Source of the DNA: Ignatzschineria ureiclastica
GTDB taxonomy: Bacteria > Pseudomonadota > Gammaproteobacteria > Cardiobacteriales > Wohlfahrtiimonadaceae
Assembly: GCF_003121845.1 (NCBI RefSeq)
Contig: NZ_QEWQ01000002.1
Coordinates: 196,498 to 260,497 of the forward strand
Length of the DNA: 64,000 nucleotides
Direction of reading: 5' to 3'
Each line of letters starts with the position of its first letter. The first letter of the stretch is position 1. The notes beneath the pieces were generated by a model. The model did no database searches. It saw only the letters and a program-made list of their open reading frames with translations, and was not told the DNA's origin. Both the position numbers and the translations under genes were made by a program. Positions 27,274 through 35,483 of this stretch are shown piece by piece.

Positions 27274-27389
27274 AGGGGTTTGCTAAAATACTCATTGAGA
27301 CTTAGCTATTTAGGTTTATGATAGCTGATCAAAAGTTAGCTCATCAAAAGCAACAAAGTTGTTGTATTCATCTCTATTAAGGGGAGTTT

Positions 27390-27677
27390 ATGAAAAAATC
27401 ATTAGATGCCCATTTTAAAATATCGGATAACGTCTGTTATTTCCAAGGATGTTTCGATAAGTTCACAATTCCGGCTCTCTGGAAAAAACTGCAACCCGAA
27501 TTGCAAGCAACTCCTGCTAATATCGTCAATTTATCAGATGTGGATGAATGTGATAGTGCATTGATTGCATTGTTGGTAGAGATTAAAAAGCAACAACGAG
27601 ACGTGAAAATTACGGCAATCCCCGAAAATTTAGTGCAATTACTAGATTTATACCAAGTGAAAACATTACTATCTTAG
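27390..27677 (+). CDS. mlaB: MlaB-like STAS domain protein
   Basis: 95-residue cytosolic protein made only of a STAS domain. The strand-loop-helix core VNLSDVDECDSALIALLVEI matches the MlaB pattern (LSxVxxVDSAxLALL). MlaB binds the MlaF ATPase and is needed for the lipid transporter to work. It is next to mlaC, which supports the call, but mlaF, mlaE and mlaD are absent from the window. The ribosome site is AAGGGGAG before ATG 27390. Confidence 0.8.
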   Translation: MKKSLDAHFKISDNVCYFQGCFDKFTIPALWKKLQPELQATPANIVNLSDVDECDSALIALLVEIKKQQRDVKITAIPENLVQLLDLYQVKTLLS

Positions 27678-27793
27678 TTGTGTTATAAGAAATATTGTAG
27701 TTAACCAAATTAAATAGGATCATGCTTTTCAGAGGTTTATCCATTTGCCAATGGGCAAGAATAGTTTTGTCTGTATAAATAGTAATCGATATG

Positions 27794-27821
27794 TTGACTA
27801 AAGAGAAGATCTCGCTATAAT
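27794..27821 (+). promoter_or_regulatory. sigma70 promoter of the tRNA-Gly/tRNA-Cys/4.5S cluster
   Basis: ttgact at 27794-27799 and tataat at 27816-27821, with 16-base spacing, ending 16 bases before tRNA-Gly. Confidence 0.7.
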
Positions 27822-27836
27822 ACATATCTTCACTTC

Positions 27837-27912
<76 letters not shown>

Positions 27913-27920
27913 ATTATATA

Positions 27921-27994
27921 GGCTGGATAGCAAAATGGTTATGCAGCGGATTGCAAATCCGTAGACGCCAGTTCGATTCTGGCTCCAGCCTCCA
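27921..27994 (+). tRNA. tRNA-Cys (GCA)
   Basis: 74 bases including CCA. The acceptor stem is ggctgga/tccagcc, with discriminator T as usual for tRNA-Cys. The anticodon loop is ttGCAaa, and the T-loop is ttcgatt. It begins eight bases after tRNA-Gly. Confidence 0.97.
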
Positions 27995-28013
27995 AATTTA
28001 TAGCTTGTTCTAT

Positions 28014-28127
28014 GGTGGTCTGTATTGGTTTCCTAACAATGAACTATTGTAAACCGTGTCAGGTCCGGAAGGAAGCAGCACTAGCAAGAAATTCATGTGT
28101 TATGGGTCGGCTGGTACGGGCCATCTC
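28014..28127 (+). ncRNA. ffs: signal recognition particle RNA (4.5S)
   Basis: About 114 bases with the universal SRP core gtcaggtccggaaggaagca. The partner strand gtgttatgggtcgg matches the E. coli 4.5S asymmetric-loop side. The ends pair (ggtgg with ccatc). The position directly after two tRNA genes and 27 bases before dnaX suggests processing from a common transcript. End points are accurate to a few bases. Confidence 0.93.
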
Positions 28128-28153
28128 CACATTTGTTTATAAGTGAAGGCCCA

Positions 28154-30337
28154 ATGACTCAACAAGTTCTCGCATTAAAATGGCGCCCTCGAACCTTTAG
28201 TGAAGTCATCGGTCAGCCTCATGTTGTACAAGCACTCTCTAATGGTTTAGATAATAATAGATTGCATCATGCTTTTCTATTTACCGGCACGCGTGGTGTT
28301 GGGAAAACTACTCTCGCAAGAATCTTTGCAAAATCCCTCAATTGTGAAAAAGGTGTATCATCAACGCCTTGTGGTGTCTGCTCAATCTGTAAAGAGGTTG
28401 ATGAAGGACGTTTTGTAGATCTTATTGAGATTGATGCTGCGTCAAGAACTCGAGTAGAAGATACCAGAGAAATATTAGATAATGTGCAATATGCGCCTAC
28501 AAGAGGGCGTTATAAAATCTATCTGATTGATGAAGTGCACATGCTCTCGAATAGTAGTTTTAACGCGCTTCTCAAAACATTAGAAGAACCTCCTGCTCAT
28601 GTGAAGTTTCTTCTAGCAACTACAGATCCTCAAAAACTTCCAGTAACAGTTCTATCTCGTTGTCTGCGTTTTCAGTTAAAACGAATTCAAGACCAAGAAA
28701 TTGCGGGACAGCTTTCACATATCCTGACTGCGGAAAATATTCCTTTTGAAGATAATGCATTAAAACTCATTGCTAAAGCGGGTGATGGGAGTATGCGTGA
28801 CGCCTTGTCTTTACTTGATCAAGCGATTGCTTATGGTGGGCAGAAAGTTGAGTATCAACGTACTCACGAGATGCTTGGATTAATTGATACTCACTATCTC
28901 ATCAATGTATTAGAGGCACTGGCAACTAAGGATACTGATAATATCATCACTGTTTTAGGGCAATTAAAAGCAAATGGCATTGATTATCATCGTTTCTTAG
29001 AAGATCTGATTGATGCATTTCACCTTTTAACTGTGATGCAACTCTCTGATGCCTTAAAAGAGAGTGAATCTATCGAGATGCAGCAATTATCACAAAAATT
29101 AAGCGCTGAAGATTTGCAACTGTTCTATCAGATTGCTTTAACAGGGCGAAAGGATTTACAGAATCACCCTAATAGTAGTGTTGGTTTTGAAATGACTCTG
29201 TTACGAATGGTGCTATTTTCACCCACTGCGCCAATTTTACCTGCAGATACAGAAAAAAAAAGTAAAGCTTCTGTTGAATCAGTAGTTACCTCGGTAACAT
29301 CGACGCTATCGTCAGATCGTTCTTTATCAGCGCCCAATTCTCATGATAGTGTTAAGAGGCAATCTATTGAGAGTCAGCCGGTTGAGAAGATTGATACAAA
29401 TCCAGTACCAACAGCGGATTCGGGCGATGTTATAACGGTCACGATAGAAGATACTACAAATAGTACAACTGTATTTGAATCTCAGACAGTAGCAGAAGAA
29501 ATACCCGCTCCCATAAAAGAGGTAGTACCAGCGGTTGATCTGCCATGGGAGCCAATAGTCGATTCTTCAGAAGTTAAGGTGCTAGATTCTCCTTTAGAAT
29601 TGAGTATCTCAGCGCAAAATAGAGAATCAATGAGTAATGTGTTGCCAGTAGAATCAGACTCTATACAATCAGAGTTAACACAAGAGAATGCAGATGATCT
29701 AGGCAGTTTCAATACAGATGAAAATTTTATTGAAGATCAAAATATCGAAAGAGTAAATACTCACAATTTCGATCTAGGATCTCATGAAGATGCTATTCAA
29801 AATAGTGTCCAAAATGATATTCAAGCTAATACATTACAAAATAATGTGCCGGAAACTGATACTCAAAATTTTATTCAAAAAAATAGTATTGATCTTGCGG
29901 CGGATATTGCACCGGTAGAGAATGATCTAGTGGTTACTGCGACAACATTAACGAATAATGAAGTATGGTTGCAATTGGTATCACAACTCAAATTGGAGAG
30001 TGTTTTATCAGGTATCGCTCATAGCTTGGTGTTTAAACAGTTTGATGGCAAGCATTTATTATTAGAGCGTCCTTTATCGGTAAAAGATTTTCGGGTTGAT
30101 GAAACCGAAACACGTTTAGCAATGGCGATCTCAGATTATTTAGGGCAGTCGATTACTTGTCAGATTGAGTATGTTGAAACATTACATGGTGAAAATCTCC
30201 ATGAAAGAACTGAGCGTTTAGATGAAGAGCAGTATCAGAAGATGCTCGCTGACTTTAAATCCGATCAAGTGGTACAATATCTTACGAACGAGTGGAATGC
30301 ACAATTATTAGAAAAAACCCTGAAAGCAAAGCACTAA
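28154..30337 (+). CDS. dnaX: DNA polymerase III subunits tau/gamma
   Basis: Clamp-loader ATPase and replisome organiser. 727 residues as tau. Domain I has the Walker A at 45-52 (GTRGVGKT), a zinc module (CEKGVSSTPCGVCSIC), IDEVHML for Walker B, and TTDPQKLPVTVLSRC with the sensor. Domains I-III end near residue 360. A long, acidic, low-complexity linker (about 370-600) precedes the tau-specific C-terminal domain (about 600-727). A run of nine A at codons 367-369 is placed for a -1 shift with immediate stop, which would give a 370-residue gamma form. The start at 28154 fits the family; a longer frame would run back into the 4.5S gene. ybaB and recR follow. Confidence 0.95.
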   Translation: MTQQVLALKWRPRTFSEVIGQPHVVQALSNGLDNNRLHHAFLFTGTRGVGKTTLARIFAKSLNCEKGVSSTPCGVCSICKEVDEGRFVDLIEIDAASRTRVEDTREILDNVQYAPTRGRYKIYLIDEVHMLSNSSFNALLKTLEEPPAHVKFLLATTDPQKLPVTVLSRCLRFQLKRIQDQEIAGQLSHILTAENIPFEDNALKLIAKAGDGSMRDALSLLDQAIAYGGQKVEYQRTHEMLGLIDTHYLINVLEALATKDTDNIITVLGQLKANGIDYHRFLEDLIDAFHLLTVMQLSDALKESESIEMQQLSQKLSAEDLQLFYQIALTGRKDLQNHPNSSVGFEMTLLRMVLFSPTAPILPADTEKKSKASVESVVTSVTSTLSSDRSLSAPNSHDSVKRQSIESQPVEKIDTNPVPTADSGDVITVTIEDTTNSTTVFESQTVAEEIPAPIKEVVPAVDLPWEPIVDSSEVKVLDSPLELSISAQNRESMSNVLPVESDSIQSELTQENADDLGSFNTDENFIEDQNIERVNTHNFDLGSHEDAIQNSVQNDIQANTLQNNVPETDTQNFIQKNSIDLAADIAPVENDLVVTATTLTNNEVWLQLVSQLKLESVLSGIAHSLVFKQFDGKHLLLERPLSVKDFRVDETETRLAMAISDYLGQSITCQIEYVETLHGENLHERTERLDEEQYQKMLADFKSDQVVQYLTNEWNAQLLEKTLKAKH
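29253..29298 (+). promoter_or_regulatory. candidate -1 frameshift signal in dnaX
   Basis: Nine consecutive A at 29253-29261 include the heptamer A-AAA-AAA in the right phase (codons gaa aaa aaa). A slip of -1 reads aag then taa at 29263-29265. A small hairpin (gttac/gtaac) lies at 29285-29298. Confidence 0.6.
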
Positions 30338-30421
30338 TATTGTAAGCTTAGGTTTAGTTTATTCTTTTACATATACACGATTATAGAGATAGAAATATCT
30401 ATTAGGAAGGAGAAAAGATTT

Positions 30422-30751
30422 ATGTTTAAAGGTGGTATTGCAGGCATGATGCAAAAAGCGCAAAAGATGCAAAAAGAGATGGAAAAAGCGCAAGAAGCAT
30501 TAGGTGATGTGAATGTTGTAGGTGAGTCTGGAGCGGGCCTAGTGAAAATTGAGATGAGCTGCCGTCATGTAGTTCGTTCAATCCGTATCGATGATTCACT
30601 GATGTCAGATGACAAAGAGATGTTAGAAGATCTACTCGGTGCCGCTTTTAATGATGCATTATCAAAAGTGGAGAAAACCTCTGCTGAAAAAATGGCTGAA
30701 GTAACGGGTGGTCTAGGACTTCCTGCTGGTATGAAAATTCCAGGATTCTAA
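30422..30751 (+). CDS. ybaB: YbaB/EbfC nucleoid-associated protein
   Basis: 109-residue DNA-binding protein that forms tweezer-like dimers and coats the nucleoid. The family pattern is clear: FKGGIAGMMQKAQKMQKEME at the N-terminus, then GESGAGLVKIEMSCRH, LEDLLGAAFNDALSKVE, and a GLPAGMKIPGF end. The order dnaX-ybaB-recR is conserved across bacteria. GGAAGGAG lies just before the start, and recR begins 12 bases after the stop. Confidence 0.97.
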   Translation: MFKGGIAGMMQKAQKMQKEMEKAQEALGDVNVVGESGAGLVKIEMSCRHVVRSIRIDDSLMSDDKEMLEDLLGAAFNDALSKVEKTSAEKMAEVTGGLGLPAGMKIPGF

Positions 30752-30763
30752 GGATTGATCTCT

Positions 30764-31357
30764 ATGTATCCTAAAGCATTACAAGATTTAATAGATGCAT
30801 TGCGTCTTTTGCCAGGGATTGGTCAAAAAAGTGCCTTAAGGATGGCGCTCTATCTATTAGACCGTAATCGCAAAGGAGCAGAGAAGATGGCTCGGTCATT
30901 GAGTGATGCGTTAGAGCATATTCATAAATGCCGGGTATGTCGTAATTTAACGGATGAAGATATTTGTGTAGATTGCACGAATCCTAAAAAAGATGATAGT
31001 TTGTTATGTATTGTCGAAAATCCAGCGGATGTTTTTGCTTTAAGACAAAATGTTGAATATAAAGGGCGATATTTTGTGCTTTATGGTCGATTATCACCTT
31101 TAGATGGCATTGGCCCATCTGAGCTTGGGCTTGATCTACTTGAGCAACGTTTCAAAGATGAGAACATTCGTGAGATTATATTGGCAATGAATTCCACAGT
31201 CGAGGGTGAAGCAACGGCGCACTATATTTCAGAGATAGCGAAACAGTATGGTATTGCTGTTAGCCGTATTGCCCAAGGTATTCCGCTTGGTGGAGAGCTA
31301 GAATACCTAGATGGTGGGACTTTATCTCATGCATTTGCGGCGCGCAAAAGCTACTAA
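30764..31357 (+). CDS. recR: recombination protein RecR
   Basis: RecFOR-pathway protein that helps load RecA on gapped DNA. It has an N-terminal helix-hairpin-helix (LLPGIGQKSALRMALYLL), a four-Cys zinc finger (CRVCRNLTDEDICVDC), a Toprim domain (LLCIVENPADVFALR, then LAMNSTVEGEATAHYI), and a C-terminal Walker-B-like stretch (RIAQGIPLGGELEYLD). The ATG at 30764 gives the standard 198-residue protein; a TTG three codons upstream is less likely. Confidence 0.96.
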   Translation: MYPKALQDLIDALRLLPGIGQKSALRMALYLLDRNRKGAEKMARSLSDALEHIHKCRVCRNLTDEDICVDCTNPKKDDSLLCIVENPADVFALRQNVEYKGRYFVLYGRLSPLDGIGPSELGLDLLEQRFKDENIREIILAMNSTVEGEATAHYISEIAKQYGIAVSRIAQGIPLGGELEYLDGGTLSHAFAARKSY

Positions 31358-31366
31358 GGAGTATAT

Positions 31367-31708
31367 ATGAGTACAATTTTTAGTAAAATTATCCGTAAAG
31401 AGATTCCCGCTAAAATTGTCTATGAAGATAATGATGTATTGGCATTTGAGGATATCGAGCCTCAAGCACCGGTTCATATTTTGGTAATCCCGAAAAAAGA
31501 GATCCCAACACTCAATGATCTCACCGAAACCGATGCTGAATTGATGGGGAAATTATTTTTAGCGGCGCAAAAAATTGCCAAAGAGCAAGGTTTTGCGGAG
31601 AAAGGTTATCGAACAGTTTTCAATTGCAATGAGGATGGGGGGCAGACAGTCAACCATATTCACCTCCATTTATTAGCGGGGCGTTCATTAACTTGGCCTC
31701 CAGGTTAA
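31367..31708 (+). CDS. hinT: HIT family purine-nucleotide hydrolase (HinT-like)
   Basis: 113-residue histidine-triad protein. The catalytic triad is HIHLHLL near the C-terminus, preceded by [12 protein letters not shown]. The N-terminal [26 protein letters not shown] is characteristic of HinT, which cleaves adenosine phosphoramidates. An AAGGAG site lies six bases before the ATG. It follows recR by nine bases, so it is the last gene of the dnaX operon before a terminator. Confidence 0.93.
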   Translation: MSTIFSKIIRKEIPAKIVYEDNDVLAFEDIEPQAPVHILVIPKKEIPTLNDLTETDAELMGKLFLAAQKIAKEQGFAEKGYRTVFNCNEDGGQTVNHIHLHLLAGRSLTWPPG

Positions 31709-31759
31709 TATTGTTGATATTAGATTAACCTAGTTTATATTTGTATCATAGATAGTATG

Positions 31760-31796
31760 AAAAGCGTTCGATAGTGTTAAATTGAACGCTTTTTTA
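31760..31796 (+). terminator. terminator of the dnaX-ybaB-recR-hinT operon
   Basis: Stem aaagcgttc / gaacgcttt with a 14-base loop, then a T-run. Beyond it, 31797-32014 is AT-rich without a reading frame and should carry the promoter of the peroxidase gene. Confidence 0.85.
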
Positions 31797-32014
31797 TTGT
31801 TTTCTTTCCTATTGAATGAATGACGCAAAGATAGTTGTAATACATCAAAATAGATAGAAATTTTTAATAGCTGCAACTTTAGTAGATTATTGTTTGATCT
31901 ATGTAAAGTTTGCAGTTATTAGCAACAAGTTTTGATGCAAAACCTCAATTTAATACCTTATTATGATGTTGTAGTATTACATTAATAACTAAATGATTGA
32001 TAAGGAGATTGTCA

Positions 32015-33049
32015 ATGGCTAGGCAGAAAAGAAAGGGACTTTTTTCAATTACACTTGTAACAGCCGCATTTTTGTCAAGTTTAGCATTTGCACAGGTTGA
32101 TAATAATGGTTCTGTACGTCAAGAACCTATTATTCCTCTCAAGCAAGAGGTCAAGGTTGATACACAAAAAGCAGATTTAGGACGTAAGTTATGGTTTGAT
32201 CCAAGACTCTCTAAGTCAGGTTTTATCTCTTGTAATTCTTGTCATAATCTTAGTATGGGAGGTTCAGATAATCTTCCCACATCAATCGGACATCAGTGGC
32301 AAGAAGGCCCTATTAACTCACCAACAGTACTAAACTCTAGTTTGAACTTTGTTCAATTCTGGGATGGTCGTGCTAAAGACTTGAAAGAGCAAGCAGCAGG
32401 TCCGATTGCAAATCCTAAAGAGATGGCTTCAGATCATGATTTAGTAGTAAATGTAATCGCTTCTATTCCAGGTTATGTAGAAGAGTTTGATAAAGTATAT
32501 GGTGAGGGTGGAGTCAATATTGATCGTATTACAGATGCGATTGCCGTGTTTGAAGAGACTTTGATTACACCAAACTCAAGATTTGATCAATGGTTACGTG
32601 GTGATGACAATGCGATTACCGCTGAAGAGAAAGAAGGTTATGAACTCTTTAGAAATAGTGGTTGTGTTGCGTGTCACTATGGTGAAGGTATTGGTGGATC
32701 AAGTTTCCAAAAAATGGGATTACTTGAGGAGTATAAGACAGAGAATCTTGCTAAAGGTTTAGCTGACTTTACTGGTAAAGATTCAGATGCGATGTTCTTT
32801 AAAGTACCAACGCTTCGTAACATCGTTTTAACCTATCCGTACTTTCATGATGGTCAAGTAAACACGTTAGAAGAAGCAACAAAAATCATGGGTCGTTTAC
32901 AATTAGGTCGTGATTTTAGTGATGAAGAAGTCCAAAAAATCGTTGCTTTCTACGGCACATTAACAGGTGAACAGCCACAAATAATGATGCCAATTTTACC
33001 ACCTTCTACAAATGAAACTCCTCTTCCAAAACCATTTAGTGCAGACTAA
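32015..33049 (+). CDS. ccp: di-haem cytochrome c peroxidase
   Basis: Periplasmic peroxidase of the CcpA/MauG family that reduces hydrogen peroxide with electrons from cytochrome c. The signal peptide ends at about residue 26 (SLAFAQ). Two haem sites are C73-N-S-C-H77 and C217-V-A-C-H221. Typical contexts are FDPRLSKSGFISC, NSPTVLNSSLNFVQFWDGR and VPTLRNIVLTYPYFHDG. A Met in KIMGRLQLG is the likely distal ligand of the high-potential haem. The ATG at 32015 has AAGGAG eight bases upstream; a TTG six codons earlier is less likely. About 344 residues, normal length, single gene. Confidence 0.94.
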   Translation: MARQKRKGLFSITLVTAAFLSSLAFAQVDNNGSVRQEPIIPLKQEVKVDTQKADLGRKLWFDPRLSKSGFISCNSCHNLSMGGSDNLPTSIGHQWQEGPINSPTVLNSSLNFVQFWDGRAKDLKEQAAGPIANPKEMASDHDLVVNVIASIPGYVEEFDKVYGEGGVNIDRITDAIAVFEETLITPNSRFDQWLRGDDNAITAEEKEGYELFRNSGCVACHYGEGIGGSSFQKMGLLEEYKTENLAKGLADFTGKDSDAMFFKVPTLRNIVLTYPYFHDGQVNTLEEATKIMGRLQLGRDFSDEEVQKIVAFYGTLTGEQPQIMMPILPPSTNETPLPKPFSAD

Positions 33050-33120
33050 TAGCAATGTTATTGGTTAGAAGAAAAGAGTAGGTAAATTCATACATACATA
33101 TATGAAATACCTTAAAATGA

Positions 33121-33153
33121 AAAGCGCTTCCATTGATTGAAGCGCTTTTTTTT
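33121..33153 (+). terminator. terminator of the peroxidase gene
   Basis: 10-bp perfect stem aaagcgcttc / gaagcgcttt with an 8-base loop and a run of eight T. Confidence 0.9.
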
Positions 33154-33156
33154 ATA

Positions 33157-33292
33157 ATAATAAATTTGGTCTAAAAAGAACATAAAACTGTACTAAACAA
33201 CACTTGCAAGATGCCGGATAGAACAGCTTCCTTGCCTCGATCAGCTGATGCGCCGGCATTTAAATAAGCTTATTTTGAACCGATATTACTAT
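33157..33292 (-). repeat. dispersed MITE-like element, copy 2
   Basis: Reverse-strand copy of the elements at 2278 and 49847. On the minus strand it reads atagtaatatcggttcaaaa, then aataagcttatttaaatgcc, ctgttctatccggcatcttg and caagtgttgtttag. It ends near taaatttggtct on the plus strand. It starts directly after the peroxidase terminator and lies just beyond the CDF gene 3' end. No reading frame. Confidence 0.75.
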
Positions 33293-33311
33293 AATGATGA
33301 GTTGTTAAAAA

Positions 33312-34334
33312 TCATAATGGATTTTTTTGTTCAGCTAGATCTTTGATGCTGTGGCGATGATCTTCTGCTACTAAGGCTGCTGTCCAAGTGATTTTGTCAA
33401 TATATTTGAATTGTCTATGGGCGCAGGATTCAATAGGGCAAATTTCACAAGAAGTAGGGCGACAATCATCAGTATGAATATACATTTCATGCTTACTGCC
33501 AAATTTCTGTTTGAGAATTTGTGTCATTTTATCGAGCTCTACATGTGCTTCTCGTAAGTTAAAATACCAAGGAAGTGTTAAGTGCGCATCAAGATGAACA
33601 TGGTTGCCATATTTAATAAAACGGACTTTATGAATATCAATCCATTTATCAGAGCGATTTTCATTGGCGACAGCAACAAATTCCTCAATTAAATCTTCGT
33701 CAGCTTCATCCATAATACCGGCGATAGATTCACGAATAATCTTAATCCCAGAATGGATAATAATACCCCCAAATAGAAGTGCAATAGCCGCATCAAGCCA
33801 TTGCCAGCCGGTAATCCATACAAGTAATAGCCCAACAATAATACCAACAGTGGAATAAGTGTCCGAATGGAGGTGTTTGCCACCGGCAATTAGCGGTAGT
33901 ACATTATATTTTTTACCTCGTTTGATTGCGATATAGCCCACAACATAATTCACAATAGCTGTAAATAGAATTAATATTAATCCTGAACCTAAGCTAGAGA
34001 GCGAACTATCATCCATTAAAAGTCGTTTTACACCTTCATAGATAATAATAATCCCGGCAAAGAGGATCAGCATCCCCTCGACACTTGCCGAGACAAACTC
34101 AATTTTACCATGGCCATGTGGGTGATTATGATCTTTAGGTTTAGCTGATAGATATAAACTAAAAAGTGTAAAAGCGCCGGCAAGCATGTTGGTAATACTC
34201 TCTAGCGCATCTGTTAAGATCGCGACAGAAGAGGTGATATACCAAGCGGCAAATTTAATTAGAAAGAGAAGAATAGCGACTAGGAGAATAATTTTTTGAA
34301 AATTATAATTCGCGCGATCATCTTGATTCATCAT
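33312..34334 (-). CDS. cation diffusion facilitator metal exporter with Cys-rich tail
   Basis: 340-residue inner-membrane proton-coupled metal exporter with six transmembrane helices and a cytoplasmic ferredoxin-like C-terminal domain (RSDKWIDIHKVRFIKYGNHVHLDAHLTLP). In helix 2 the site-A motif is D-A-L-E-S (TDALES), so Ser stands where YiiP has the second Asp. In helix 5 H-x-x-x-D is intact (HLHSD). A His-rich loop (DHNHPHGHGK) lies between helices. The last 45 residues add a cysteine-rich segment (DDCRPTSCEICPIESC) not part of the core fold. Zinc, iron or manganese are possible substrates. It is followed on its 3' side by the dispersed repeat. Confidence 0.88.
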   Translation of the reverse strand: MMNQDDRANYNFQKIILLVAILLFLIKFAAWYITSSVAILTDALESITNMLAGAFTLFSLYLSAKPKDHNHPHGHGKIEFVSASVEGMLILFAGIIIIYEGVKRLLMDDSSLSSLGSGLILILFTAIVNYVVGYIAIKRGKKYNVLPLIAGGKHLHSDTYSTVGIIVGLLLVWITGWQWLDAAIALLFGGIIIHSGIKIIRESIAGIMDEADEDLIEEFVAVANENRSDKWIDIHKVRFIKYGNHVHLDAHLTLPWYFNLREAHVELDKMTQILKQKFGSKHEMYIHTDDCRPTSCEICPIESCAHRQFKYIDKITWTAALVAEDHRHSIKDLAEQKNPL

Positions 34335-34497
34335 AAGAGAACCTCAGGTTGATGGGAAATTGTATCCATTAATATGGTAATAATTATGCGTTAAAATAAG
34401 AAATTAAAGAATAAATAGTTGATAAAATAAGAAGTTGTTATCTACAAAGATAGCTCTATATAAAGATTGCTCCATATAGATCTCCACATTAATATTT

Positions 34498-35025
34498 TTA
34501 GATTACTCTGCTGTAGACAACTTGATCAACAAAGTCTCCGCAAAGGTTTTTCGTGTGACGCAGAACTCCTTCTTTTTCCATACCAATTTTCTCCATTACA
34601 CGTCCTGAAGCCCCATTTTCCGCTGCATATTTAGCCCAAAGACGCTCAACTTTTAAGGTATTAAAAGCAAAATCTAACAGTTTTTGAGCGGCTTCAGGTG
34701 CATAGCCTTTACCCCAATATTTTTTATTAATGGCATACGCAAGCTCAGCTGATTTTTCGCCTTCATTCACACGAAGATCACAGGTACCAATCATTTTGCC
34801 ATTCTCTTTGAGTTCTATTGCAAAGTTCCCTAAAGGACTACTCATAAATAGATTGGCAATGATCCACTCAGTCTCTTCAATAGTTTTATGTGTAGGAAAG
34901 GTGTGTTTTGTATTCTCAGGGTCGCTGGCGTATTCAAAAAGATCGGCAGCATCATCGAGGGTAATAGGGCGAAGAATAAGGCGCTCAGTTTCTAGAACAC
35001 GATGTTTAGCAAGTTGATAGAACAT
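34498..35025 (-). CDS. GNAT acetyltransferase, RimJ/RimL-like
   Basis: 175-residue acetyltransferase. The N-terminal strand LETERLILRPITLDDAADLFEYASDPENTK is the RimJ/RimL opening. The acetyl-CoA loop region is YAINKKYWGKGYAPEAAQKLLDF, and the C-terminal AENGASGRVMEKIGMEKEGVLR is typical of ribosomal-protein or small-molecule N-acetyltransferases. The substrate is unknown. It is a single gene, with the start overlapping no neighbour. Confidence 0.85.
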   Translation of the reverse strand: MFYQLAKHRVLETERLILRPITLDDAADLFEYASDPENTKHTFPTHKTIEETEWIIANLFMSSPLGNFAIELKENGKMIGTCDLRVNEGEKSAELAYAINKKYWGKGYAPEAAQKLLDFAFNTLKVERLWAKYAAENGASGRVMEKIGMEKEGVLRHTKNLCGDFVDQVVYSRVI

Positions 35026-35483
35026 AAAAAACCTCTTTCAATAGGTGAAATAATAGGGCAAACCATAATTAGAAAATTGATATCCTATTTTAAAAAGCGA
35101 AATCCACTTTTAAAGTTAATTCTTTCAAAGCTAATTCATGAAAGCTAATCAATTGAAAATAAATAGGTATCAGTTATTTTTATGATTTTAAAATGATAAT
35201 TGTGGCGCCTATTCTAGCATCTTTCAGCATTATGGATCTATCTCATTGAGATGTTCTATAAATTTAAACTGTAGTTAATTTCAGTACAGAAATACGACTT
35301 AGAAAAGATCGGTGTAAATCTCCATCTCCTGATGAATCTGGGGTAATACTGTCTATAATTTATTCAATTTAAAAATAATTTTAAAACTGTACTGCTTTTT
35401 TGATGAAAACTGTACCTGTTAGTTGATATAGGTCATTGTTAGAGTAAGCTCCTCGAATAGTTTTGTCCCATTAGGAGCTCTAA
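35026..35483 (+). promoter_or_regulatory. 458-bp region between the GNAT gene and cydA
   Basis: No reading frame of note. It is AT-rich with runs of TTTT/AAAA, and includes a candidate FNR/ANR site close to cydA (35423). Promoters for the divergent GNAT and cydA genes are expected here. Confidence 0.35.
35423..35436 (+). promoter_or_regulatory. candidate FNR/ANR box upstream of cydA
   Basis: ttgat atag gtcat, compared with the consensus TTGAT-N4-ATCAA. The left half is perfect and the right half matches three of five. It lies 48 bases before the cydA start. bd oxidase operons are often under FNR/ANR control, but only the position supports it here. Confidence 0.35.
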
